Assembly: GCA_948567375.1 (NCBI GenBank)
Contig: OX419760.1
Coordinates: 26,660,001-26,724,000 of the forward strand
DNA: 64,000 nucleotides
Source of the DNA: Lunularia cruciata
Lineage: Eukaryota > Streptophyta > Marchantiopsida > Lunulariales > Lunulariaceae
Reading direction: 5' to 3'
Shown: in pieces, positions 23,893 through 34,593 of the stretch
Numbering within the stretch: position 1 is the stretch's first letter
How the letters are laid out: each line of letters opens with the position of its first letter
Made by a program: the position numbers and the translations under genes
Notes under the pieces: model-generated
What the model saw: the letters and a program-made list of their open reading frames with translations, nothing else
Database searches by the model: none
Told to the model about the DNA's origin: nothing

Positions 23893-25190
23893 CATTGGAC
23901 ACTTGGGAGCAATAGTATAATGCTCCCAAACTTAAAGTGAAAAACTCCCTCCAATCTGCCTGCAAGCTCCATACGTCCTCTAGCTGCATCCCAAGTAGAC
24001 CAAGGGTGTAATCCAAGTAGGCCATGCTCACCTGGATGGACTCCAAGTAGAACACTCTCCCTAGTAGCCATTGGTTGTGTCACGAGAATACCCTACCCAC
24101 TTGGTCTATCACCCCCATCATGTGTCTTAATCATCTTGATAGGCACAAAGCTCACAAGTGTCTGAGTGGTGATGCCTATCAAGCGCATCCTACGCTGCTT
24201 TGCTAAGCCAAGGCTCACAATCCAAGTCAAACAGTTCAGGTCCATAGCATGACCTAACACTTGATGCTTGGATGCCTCTAACATTGCTGGAATAGGGAAA
24301 TACCAGTGCAAAAACCCATCACCCACTCTCTCTCATTGGCATTGGGCTCCACTAATTGCTGTAACTATGAGTCCCAAACCAATCCAAGACCTCCCTCTTG
24401 AAAAGCATGGGAGCATGGGAAACTCATAAGTGTAGGAAAAGTGGCTTTAGGCTGCTCAACTAGGTTCACCACTACCATAAGTAACCTATCAACCACTATA
24501 ACCATATGAGACTGACGCTCAACATCCAAGATGTCATCAACAATGATGTGGTCTAGTAATTGAATCCCATCATAAGTGAGTTGTAGAACCTCTCTAAGTA
24601 AGAGGTTTGTCTACCAAAGACAATGAAAAAGAAAATGAGCCCGTGATATTACTATGGTTGCATCTAACAACATGGTAGGTCCCATCCAAGAATACACTTG
24701 ATGTGTACTCACCACCACCTGGGTGCAAGAATCACCCATCAAAGGGACATTCTCCAAAATGTAAGTTGGAGAAACATATTGATGAACTAGGAGATGTCAT
24801 AGTATTTGTAACATCTCCTAAAACACACCAAAACATGGATCCTAAAGACCCAAACTTTGGCCAATGCGTGTATATCCCTAACATGGCCATCCAAAAATGA
24901 CCTAAATAGGCCCATGTCTCTCTAGACCATGCGTCCCCAACAAGGAAATATTTGTTGGTAGGGCCTTATGGTAACTCTTGACTCTTGACATCAATAATAA
25001 CTCAGGATACCAATAGACCAAGTGCGCCACATGATAGAGAAAGACTCATCTAGCAGTCTCATCTCTCTCCACATACAAGTACCTCTATACATGTATACTC
25101 ACCCATAGTACCATAACTAATCTAGTGCTAATCCCATTGAACAACTCTAATAGACATGCTCCCTTTACTAGATACTACCAAGCAATGAGT
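23893..25190 (-). pseudogene. M2 DNA cytosine-5 methyltransferase domain
   Basis: A decayed copy of the M1 methyltransferase. Readable motifs on the minus strand are: motif I LLELFNGIST (about 25110-25150); motif II YLYVERDETA (about 25045-25075); motif IV GWPC followed by TAG in place of the Gln codon (about 24880); motif VI YILENVPLMGD (about 24735-24765); and the motif X-like VLGHAMDLNCLTW (about 24225-24265), after a frameshift near 24330. M2 has no shift at the place where M1 lost one base (M1 about 63574), so the shift in M1 is secondary. Stops here are mostly TAG or TGA. Confidence 0.88.
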
Positions 25191-26181
25191 ATGGTATCCA
25201 AAGGTATCAAGGTAATCAACTATGGAGGCTCATCCTCACATTGGTTTCTTGGTGGCACAAAGGCTCCACTCCAAGCTTGCTGCACTAATTGATTTGCATG
25301 CTCTGCAATGCCTTCTCTGAACTCCTCTATCTATCTGAATGGAACATTCAAGATAGATAGAACAATCCCACTTGTACTCTAAATCCAAGTGATCTCCTCT
25401 TGTACTAGAGTATCCTTTGCATGGGCGTTCACTTCCAATAAATCACTAGGCCAAGTAACAAAAAAACTGAAAGCTTAAACTAAAGCCGCCATGGTCCTAA
25501 ATTGTAATGAGCCAAGATTGCTACTACTAAAGCATACTAGTAGGCAACATACTTGTCCCTCACTAGATTGCCAACCTGGTTTATAGGTGGTTGTCTCCTC
25601 CAATAGTCAATATTGAAACCAATGGAGTATAACACTACTCTCCTAACTAACACATCATACAACTCAACTATGGTTTCAATGGCCTAAGCTCTCACCATAG
25701 AGCTATCAGTTGGATGATTGGGCTAAATTTGAACAACTAGCTCTCCATATGTAATGTATTGTGTAGAACCACCACCTAAAGATGTTTGGATCTGAAATGG
25801 ACACCTCTCCATATCAATCTTCCATAACTCCAGACCAACAATTGCAGCCTTTCCCAACATAAGGAGCTATGCACCAAAGTCTAATAAGACCCTCTATGGT
25901 GTATTGACCTTCCTTGAAGGTCCCACCAAATGAAAAATCCTCCTCTGGTTATCCAATAGGACAACTTCAGGTGTAAACCACGGTTGCTCAAAGGCCGGTC
26001 TAGTTGGTAACTTCTCCAATCTAGCTATCATTGCCTGCCATAAACCATTGGTCATTGAGCGGATCCCATGCTCCTCAACCAAGTCAGCTCCACTATCAAC
26101 CACCTCTACTCTAGTAGTAGGGTCCATATCATCCTTACTCTCACAAAGCGTGGCAGCCAATAGAAACACTAGGGTTGGGTC
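25190..26181 (-). pseudogene. M2 aspartic protease and linker to the methyltransferase
   Basis: An open stretch of 91 codons (25894-26169) leads into VNTP then RVLLDFGA near 25868-25895, a retropepsin active-site block in which D-S-G appears as D-F-G. CPFQIQTSLGG follows, then about 600 bp of linker without a recognised domain before methyltransferase motif I. This is the only copy in the window that shows what lies upstream of the methyltransferase. Assignment as a protease rests on this one motif and its position. Confidence 0.6.
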
Positions 26182-26336
26182 TGTGAGCCGGCCTGTCTCT
26201 CACTCAAGATGAACCTCTTATGGCTATTATGGTAGCGCACCATGGACTAAGAAGGCAAGGAACCCCAACTCCATCATACTCCTCCAAGGCTAACAGTCCA
26301 AGACTCAAGACATTGCTCACTAGAGAACTCAATGAG
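26182..26336 (-). repeat. Interrupted solo LTR-A, first part
   Basis: Plus-strand start TGTGAGCCGGCC; it stops after CAATGAG where element B enters. The remainder is 47741-48281. The flanks in M2 are GGGTC on the left and AGTC after the right end, an imperfect duplication. Confidence 0.92.
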
Positions 26337-29300
26337 TGTCACAACCTGGCAAATATCACTTTTGTGGTAATTGGGTAAGTAAAGTTTGTTCCCACATAGA
26401 TACAACTCAGAATTGGTCAAATACAAAGTCAAACAGTAACAATGTAGTTCTTCTTGAATTCTTCTTTAGTCTCTCAGGTAGAAACCACATCCAAAAGAGA
26501 GTAACAAGCACTGATTTGCAGTCTTGTCACAAATTCACACTCTTTAATCACAACTTCATCAAATCTTTCCAAACAATCTTGATTGTGATGATTCAGGCTC
26601 TCCCAAAAATGGCACTTCACTGCAAAACAACTTTGCTTTTGAATTGTGTTCTACCCCTCCACTGAAGGCACAACTTCCTTGATTGAAATTGCTTCACATC
26701 AACTTCACGCTGCACTCACAAATGCAAAATACTACCAACACTACAATTCCTCTCAGATTTGTCAAGGCATTGCTTTGATTGCACTTCACTCAGGATCAAA
26801 CACATAGAATGAAGATCAATGCTGTGTAATCCAACATCCAACAAGCACATGGACTTGCACTTGGAATTCCACAAACACAAACACAACCTTGATACTCAAA
26901 ATCAAGCTCAAGCAACAAGCACTGCTTCACAACACTTTGCTCTCATCTATTCTCAGAATTATGAGCATTGAATAACAATTTCTTGCGAATGCCACTCTTA
27001 AATAGTGAAGCAAACGGTAGTTCTAACAAAAATACCATTTCCTAACAACTCTACAAACCTACAGATCCAAAATGACAATGCATCTCTTCATATTTGCCTC
27101 TTCAAATCTCAATTCTGTTTCTAATCCAATCTGATGTCTACTTCATCATTGGCTTTCAAACCCAAACCCAAAGTAACTTCACCCACTATTACTCTATCCT
27201 CGGCTTTCATAACTCCTAACTCTTCTATCAATTCTACTACTTCTTCACTCTGATCTACAATTGAGGTCATGGGTAACCTTTCTACTACTTTATTTTCCAA
27301 CCCACTCTTCTCTAAAGTGTCAAATGTCAAATTCAAAGACACATGCACTCCTACTTCTCTTACTGCGGGTCTTCATACTTCTTCTACCTCACTACAAAGT
27401 TTAGCTAACTCCGTCCTAATAAGGTCTAGTCTAAGACACAAATTGTCCCCTACCTCTAACATCTTCCTATCTACACGATCTCATAGCCGGATTAAGAGAC
27501 TATTTAATTCTGTATCCTTTGCCTTCCTGTTGCGCATCTCTTGCACTAGCAGCTTTAGCTCATGCAACCTCGCCTCTTTGAGTTTACATTCCACTTTTGT
27601 ATTTAGCATGGCCTTAATTTCATTGATAACACCTTCTACTTCACTAGTTTCTTCCACCACCGTAAATTTCTCCTTCTTCCTCTCTTTGTCCAATTCACTA
27701 CAATACATCTGAAGCTCATCTTTAAATTCAGCTTTTAATGCTTCCTTCTCCCTTTGATGTACAGAGAGTTGTTCCTCTGCTTCTCGCATCAACCTTCTCA
27801 ACCAATCTTCTTCTCTACTCCGCTCCGTCAACTCTCGTTGCCAGGCCTGCTCTTTCTTTGCTGCCCTCTTCTTAAGGCTCTCCAACTCTTGCTCCATCAC
27901 CGCAACAATTGCCTTGGAGTGTATCAACTTGACACGTACCTCTGCAAGTTCTCCTTTCAATCACGCAGTCATAGCAGTCATCTCCTTCACTTCCTCATGA
28001 TTTTTTACTAACTCTTCCCTTGTTGCCTCAAAGTGCTTACTCCAAAGAACCTCCTCAACCCGAAGTTCTTTGACCTCCATCTCCTCTCTTATCAGCTTAC
28101 TTTGTAACAACAAGGTTTTGGCACTTCAGGTTTTTACCATTGCTAATTCATCTGGTACGTTGAGCTTGGCACTTATCATCTCCATCTTCTTCTACTGCAA
28201 CATCATCAACAATGGGCATACTACCTTGGACAAATTGTCCATTCCTTTGCACCTTGCATCCTCGGCTTGGACTTTGGGTTCCGACTCTTCTACATTTGGT
28301 ACCTTGCCCCAAAGTCGAGATCTTTGCACCTTCAAAGTTTCCTCCTCAAAACTTTCTCTCTTTTTGAGTAAGGTTATTGAGCCCCAATGCAGATTCACTC
28401 AGGGCATTCATACGCTTGGGAGCTTGGGGTTGTGCTTCATCTTCTTCTCCCTTCTTCTTCTCACTGCCCTGTTCCATCATGAAAACTTCATGACTCGGCT
28501 TTCCGACCTCTTTCATTGGCTGTATCACTTGCTGAACCTCCGCTTTGCCTTCCTTGTCGCTACTTGATTCTTTGCTTCATAGCGTAAACTCCTCTTCTTT
28601 TCCCAACCTTCCTTCCTTTGATCCGGTTTCTCCTTCCGATTGTTGTTCTTCTTCTTGCATGACTTCCTTTGTCTTCACTATCACTGCCATTGGGTTAAGC
28701 TTTGGAACTTTCTGGGGTTGTACCGTCGCAACACGACTCTCAGGCTTGGTCCTCTTTTGTGCCCTTGGAAGGTCAATTGCTATGATCTTTTCTCTCCCAC
28801 TCTCTTTGTAGTACCTATCCTCCTCTTGCACTCTCTCCATATAGTATCACTCATCTGCATCGGCTTCCTTGCACAAATCTGGATGAAAGTGTGACCGCAT
28901 TTGACTTTGCTCTTCCAAAGTCAGCAAGTTCAACCCAAAATAAAAGTGTGCTGCAAATGGCACAAAATAATGTGGTGGCATAGCCATTCTCCATCCTGAA
29001 ATCATTTGCCCCACTCTTTGATGCAGGCATTTTGCCCAATCTACTACCTCTCCCACAAACATTTGGTGAAAGAACATTGCCTGTTGCATAGTAACATAGG
29101 TGGTTCACTCTGGTTTGAACATGGCCATCATGGTGCTTACAATTCCTCTCCACTTAGGGTCTCTATAACTATCCACCTTATACCCATTCTTAGTGCGGGG
29201 TCGATTGAACGACTTCCTTACTTTGGCAGTCTCTTCTAAAGCATCATACTTCCGATAGAAGGTGGTACCTCCTACCTCTCCGGCTTCCCTTCCCAACACT

Positions 29301-30078
29301 ACTCTCCAATCTGCCTCTGTCCATCAAGCGGGATTCCCTCTCTTCCCCTCATGCTTCGGCCCATCCTTGCAATTGCTTGCTGCAATTTCTACCATGAAAC
29401 CTAGAAAACTAAAATTCCAGTTCTAGGCCAAAAACGTGATACAAAGTCTCGTCAAGACTTTGATCCGTGCTATTACTTCTAATCTACAAATTGCAAGCCC
29501 TCTCACCGCACTATGCTTGTTCACTTTTGGTGCCATCATGTGCTTCTTCACTTTTCTCTTGTGGAAGATCATCCCCGAAATCCTAACCCACTCCTCTTCC
29601 TGCGGATTTGCAATTTGCATTACTTTGGGCTGACTCTGAATAGGCACCGGGTAGCAATTGGACATTGCTCCTTCTTCTTGCGCAACATGTAATTTTATAG
29701 TCCTGTACCAAACAGTCACTCTTCAATCGCTCCTCCTCTCAAATTTCCAATTTAGTGAAGTTGTTGCCTGTCACTATCAAGAAGTTCTTGATCCCAAGGT
29801 CATTACTTTCTTCCCCCGTACTTTCTTGATTGTGCCAACTCCGAAGAAGTTTGTTATAGGTTCTTCGGATCTGCTCGCACCGCCCAATACAAAGTCTCTC
29901 TCTCTCCGTCTTTATCTTTGGGTTTTTCTTCACGTCTTGACCTGAGGTCGACTTCGGGTTTTACTTCACCTCCTCACTTCTTATTTCTCCCTAGGGTAGC
30001 CCTCTTTAGGTTCTAACCCTCTACTTCTACTTTAAAATGCAAATAAAACAATCAAAAACAAAAAATTTGGGTACCACA
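26337..30078 (-). repeat. Element B 3' LTR (3742 bp)
   Basis: Plus-strand ends TGTCACAACCTGG and GGGTACCACA. By eye it resembles 44013-47740 throughout, with a few percent of substitutions and small indels. The polypurine tract (GAGGGAGGGGGTA in element orientation, 30079-30092) adjoins it. Most of its length is the LTR reading frame. Confidence 0.93.
27121..29719 (-). pseudogene. LTR-embedded long ORF, copy in the B 3' LTR
   Basis: A reading frame of about 866 codons lies wholly inside the LTR, from about 29719 to the stop at 27121-27123. It shows an N-terminal part (VPIQSQPKVMQIANPQ), then a compact domain rich in aromatic residues (WTEADWRVVLGREAG; NGYKVDSYRDP; HYFVPFAAHFYFGLNLL) at about 28900-29320, then a charged region, then a long coiled-coil C-terminal half (heptad-rich, 27121-28150). 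Stops at about 29400, 29328 and 29100, and one frameshift near 28370, interrupt it. I do not recognise the family; it is not gag or pol. Confidence 0.75.
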
Positions 30079-30092
30079 TACCCCCTCCCTCA

Positions 30093-31300
30093 AATGTGAT
30101 CATCCCCGCGAGCATAGACTCCTGGTGTCTTAGAAACTTCTGATTCTATGGTCCAATACCTCTGAACTATCCACCCATTTATTCGAGTGGCAAAAGGATT
30201 GCCTTCTAGGTCTTCAAGTTGAATGAACCCATTTGCATAAAGATGAAGAACTCGATAAGGCCTCATTCATCTCAAATGCAACTTGCTTGGAAAAAATATT
30301 CGGCAATTGTCATGTAACAAAACCAAATCTCCTTCACGCACAACCACAGGCTTGATATGCTCATCATGCTTGACTTTCCTCTGCCCTTGTACTTCCTTTG
30401 TGGTTTGCATTTCATTGTCTCTTTTCTCTTCTAACCACATTAGTTGATGGATCCGAAGATTCTGGCTTTCCTCTTCCGACAGTCATTCTTTGCAAAGAAT
30501 TCAATATGTCGGTACTTCAAATTCAACTGGTAGTATGGGATGCAAGCCATATGTCAAGAAGTATGGAGTTTTTTTGGTTGTAATCTTTTCTGTTGTTCAA
30601 TATGCCTACAACACGGCTGGTAATTTTGTATCCCAATCATATGCATAATTGGCAGTCACCTTATTCAAAATTTTGCAAAGTAACCTATTTGCCTTTTCTG
30701 TTAGGCCATTTGCTTTTGGGTTATAAGGAGTCGTCTTCCGATGTTTAATCTGAAAGTACTTGGTTAATGCCTCCATCATAGAGTTCAAAAAATGTGTCCC
30801 TCGGTCATTGACCAATTCCAAAGGACACCCATATTGGGAGATGATGTTTCGAAAGAAAAATTCCACCACGGTTTCGGCATCATCTCTACAAGTTGCTTCA
30901 GCTTTGACCATCTTGGTAGCATAGTCAGTGCAAACCAAAATGTATTGCTTCCTTGTGACTTAGGTCACGGGTTGAATGGGACCCACAAAATCAATTCCCC
31001 ATTTCTCAAATGGGGTTAATGACAAAATTGGTCTCAAAGGCCATTGAGAAGTAGCCATTGGCTTCCCCGTTCTCTGACAAGCATCATAGCTTTGGATATG
31101 AGCATGCGTGCCTTTGTACACCGTAGGCCACCAATACCCCACCGAAAGAATCTTCTTTACAATATTCTTTAGAGCATAGTGTCCCCCCGATGCTTCGGAG
31201 TGTAAAGACTCAATCATGCCTCCTACTTTGTTTGACTCCAAGCATTGCCAAAGTACTTTGTCTTTGCACATCTTGAATAGAATGTTGTGTTTGAGCTGGT
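30093..31300 (-). pseudogene. Element B integrase
   Basis: The zinc-finger region (SGGHYALKNIV then CQRTG) is near 31070-31200. The core has Asp in WGIDFVGPI (about 30985), Asp in VNDRGTHF (about 30805) and Glu in NGLTEKANRLL (about 30690), so all three catalytic residues remain. One stop falls after the first Asp block (about 30960). The C-terminal part runs in broken frames to about 30100 and shows no chromodomain. It would insert element DNA into the nuclear genome. Confidence 0.85.
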
Positions 31301-32850
31301 ACGGCCCCATTTTCTTGAGAAAGATTGCCCTCTGCTCCGGGTCCATCCCTTTAGGACAATGGAGAGTATGCATATAATGATATTCTACTGCATACCTTGT
31401 ACTTTGCATTTCTGTTAATTGATAAAACTCTTCATCAAGGAACCAATCGTCAATTTCCCACTCTTGGTCTTGAGTTTCTAACTTGGACAGGAAGTCCGCA
31501 TTCAAATGCAAAGCTCCCTTGATTACTTGTATAGTATATGTGAATTCCTGTAACAACAAGATCCATCTTGCAATTTGCCCAAACAAATCTGCCTTCTTGA
31601 CCAAATGTTGCAATGCGTAATGGTCAACATAGAAGACAAACTCGTATCCCAGCAGGTAGTGGTGAAATGTCTTGCAGGCATACACTATCTTGAGGGCTTC
31701 TCTTTCAGTCGTTGAATAGTTCTTTTCAGAAACTGAAAGTTTTCGGCTAGCATAATACACCGGGTAGTCCTTCTTCTTCTCATCCTTTTGACTTAAGATG
31801 ACACCGATGGCCATGGACAAAGTGTCCACATATACATGAAAAGAGATGTCCCAATTTGAGGCCCTCATCATTGGCCCTCATCATTGCTTCAACTAGTTCC
31901 TTCTTCAACACTTGGAAAGTTTCCTCTTGATTTGCTTCCCACAGATAGTCTTCGGATTCTTCAAAAGCTTTATAAGGGGTGCAGCAAGCACTGCATAGTT
32001 TGACATGAAGCGTCTGTAGTATCTGACATGTCCCAAGAAGGCTCTCAGCTCCTGTATGTTCTTTGGGGATTCCAAAGCTGCAATTACTTTAACCTTCTCG
32101 ACATTGACTTCAATACCTTGGCTTGACACCCAATGCCCCAGAAGAATTCACTCTTTCATTGCAAAGAAGCATTTCTCTGGGTGTAATGACAATCCGGCAA
32201 AATGACACCTTTCAAAAGTTTGGTGAAGGTAATCCAAATATACATCTCTTTGCCCAAATACACAAAAATCATCAATGAATACTTCCACAAATTTGCGTAG
32301 GAAATCCTTGAAGATTGAATTCATCACCCGCTAGAAAGTAGCGGGAGCATTACACAACCCAAAGGGCATTTGATTGTAAGCAAAAGTTCCCCAATCGGTC
32401 ATGAATGTTGTTTTATCCTTGTCCTCTTCTCAAATGGATAATTGATTGTACCTTGAGAATCCATCAAGAAAGCTATAACAAGGGTGACCAGCTACTTGGT
32501 CTAGAATTGTATCGGTAAAAGGCAAGGAATGATGATCCTTCCTTGTGACTATGTTCAACTTACGGAAGTCTTGGCACACTCGGATCTTCCCTGTTTTCTT
32601 CTTTGGGACAATGATAATGAGGGAAACCCATTCACTACTTAAGACAAGGAAGATGATTCTGGCCCCTAAGCACTTGTCAATTTCATCGTTCACCAAAAGG
32701 GAGTACTTCGGGTTCAGGCGGTATTGTCTTTGCCGAACCGGAACTACACCTTCAACCAGATCAATCCGGTGTTCTCCAAATTCTTGTGGAATACCCGGCA
32801 TTTGATCAATAGACCAAGTGAATACATTCTAGAATTCTATAAACAGTGCA
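31300..32850 (-). pseudogene. Element B RNase H and reverse transcriptase
   Basis: RNase H is contained in the 303-codon piece 30960-31871 (VYVDTLSMAIGVILSQ; VDHYALQHLV). The RT thumb is at 31905-32129 (ELRAFLGHVRYYRRF), the palm with FIDDFCVFG at about 32260-32285, and the N-terminal part at 32430-32801 (IRVCQDFRKLN; YSFLDGFSRYNQ). Three or more stops break the frame. The F-DG-SGYNQ and FIDDF blocks place it in the Athila/Tat group. Confidence 0.86.
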
Positions 32851-33086
32851 ATGTATCTTGCCAACTCCTCGAAGTGACTGTCTTTGAAATTTTTAAAATT
32901 TTCCCTTGAGCCAAAATGAAATCTTGACAGTCATCGGGGTTGATGACTCCTTCAACATGGCTTACTCGGCTTAACCCCGAGGCAAGCTGCCATCAAACCC
33001 CCTTCCTCCAAGTCAAGTTCACCTGAGGTGAGGTCATATGGATCTTCGTCTTCGACGTCCACCTTGTAGCATTCCAAGTAATTGAC

Positions 33087-33540
33087 TTAGACTTTGTCTT
33101 TGGATTTGTCCTCATCTTTTGACGAACTAGTTTCCCCAAGATAGGGAACTTTTGTCCAACTCATCGTCACTAGCTTCTGGTCTTCGGACAAAATTTCCTT
33201 GAACCGTAACTTTTGTTGATGCCAATCCACCACAACTTGGGCGCTGTACAACCAGGGTCTTCCGATCAATAGAGGGTAACTGGTCACTGGTCGCAACACA
33301 ATGTAATTCAACTTAAAGGGCACTCTTCCAATGATTGTGGTAATGTTTGACAGCATACCCAAAGGCCGTCTCCTAGTTTGGTCTACAAATTTCAAGATGC
33401 ATGGTGTTGGCTCAAACGTATGATACCCCAGTCGATTTGCAGTATCCTTTGTCATGACATTCACACCCAACCCCAAATCAATGGGAATTGATGTGATCAT
33501 GCACCCTGCAATCTCTGCATCAACCTCGGGAGATCCCTGA
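33087..33540 (-). pseudogene. Element B aspartic protease
   Basis: Open for 137 codons: SIPIDLGLGVNVMTK near 33440-33490 is the active-site block with D-L-G in place of D-S/T-G, followed by YPLLIGRPWLYSA, the conserved C-terminal block of Tat-type proteases (LLGRPWL). A stop lies upstream. It is probably inactive. Confidence 0.8.
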
Positions 33541-33603
33541 TCTTCTTGTAGCTGGCAGGTCCTTCTTTGACATCGACCTTACCTTCTTAAGGGCCGAATT
33601 CAG

Positions 33604-33866
33604 CTACTTCTTATACAACTTGTTCTCTTCCCACAATTGCTTGAATGTGACGTTGGCATTTGTGGCTGCTAAATCCACTACAATATCATATTGGGATACT
33701 CCTCCTAATTTGACCGTCTTTGCCTTTGGCTTTGGGTTCAAAGTCTCTCCATATTCAATTTTGACTTCGGGACATTTCAAAATGGTAATAGGATTGCTAG
33801 TGGCCTTGACTTGAGGTTCCTCGGGTTGGTCCACCTTGGCTTGGATCAGACCCTTCACTTCGGATC
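33604..33866 (-). pseudogene. Element B gag-protease linker, right of the C insertion
   Basis: Continuation of the B reading frame after element C. Removing C together with one copy of its 5-bp flank joins this frame to the one ending at 41670 without a shift. No domain is recognised (IEYGETLNPKPKAK and VTFKQLWEENKLYKK are readable). Confidence 0.6.
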
Positions 33867-34545
33867 TGTGAGCCGGCCTGTCTCTCACTCAGGATGAACC
33901 TCTGATGGCTATTATGGTAGCGCACCATGGACTAAGAAGGCAAGGAACCCCAACTCCATCATACTCCTCCAAGGCTAACACTCCAAGACTCAAGACATTG
34001 CTCACTAGAGAACTCAATGAGAGAGAGATAGTTGCAAATGAAAGGATGATGAGTACCTCCTCACTCCTTGTTTATATACTTGTGAAATAGTTACGTACCA
34101 AAGTTACTAATTACCGTAGTAACTCAAGTTACTAGACTAAAAGTCAAGTAAAGTCAAAAAGTAGAAAGGAATATCCATTCACATGGGCATATTCCCCTTA
34201 TCTTGACCCAACCACTAAAGCAAGGATTCCTTCACATGGGCTATCCTTGGACTAAAGAAGAATCCAAAACAAAAAGGCTTGCGGGCCCAAGAGTTCTCAA
34301 CTCTTTCCCCAAAGCCAAACACCTAGGAATAATACCAAGTCAACACACTAAAATCCAAAATAGTGGTGCTCATCTTTTCTACTTCCTCTAAAGTAAGGTC
34401 CCATCTATCTTAGCTATGACTAACTTTAGCTAACCATGACTAATATAGAACCATCCTTTATCTCTATATAAATAATATCTCTTAAGTACTTGTAATACCA
34501 AGCTAAATATCACAATACCACACACATGCACAAATGGGTGTTACA
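33867..34545 (-). repeat. Element C 3' LTR
   Basis: In element orientation it runs TGTAACACCCATTTGTGC to GGCTCACA. A TATA box (TATATAAAC, minus strand) is near 34070-34078. The purine-rich tract CCGGGGGTAAA (34546-34556) adjoins it. Confidence 0.95.
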
Positions 34546-34593
34546 TTTACCCCCGGACTAAGTTTTCACTTTGTCCTCAAAGTGAAGGTCTCT

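Noticed and set aside
24400-25200. Separate small host genes in this gene-poor stretch
   Set aside because: The whole stretch aligns with the M1 methyltransferase region on the minus strand.
33905-34090. Conserved 61-codon frame in LTR-A copies (plus strand of minus LTRs)
   Set aside because: It lies antisense in the LTR and is conserved only because the copies are young; no domain and no start context are seen.
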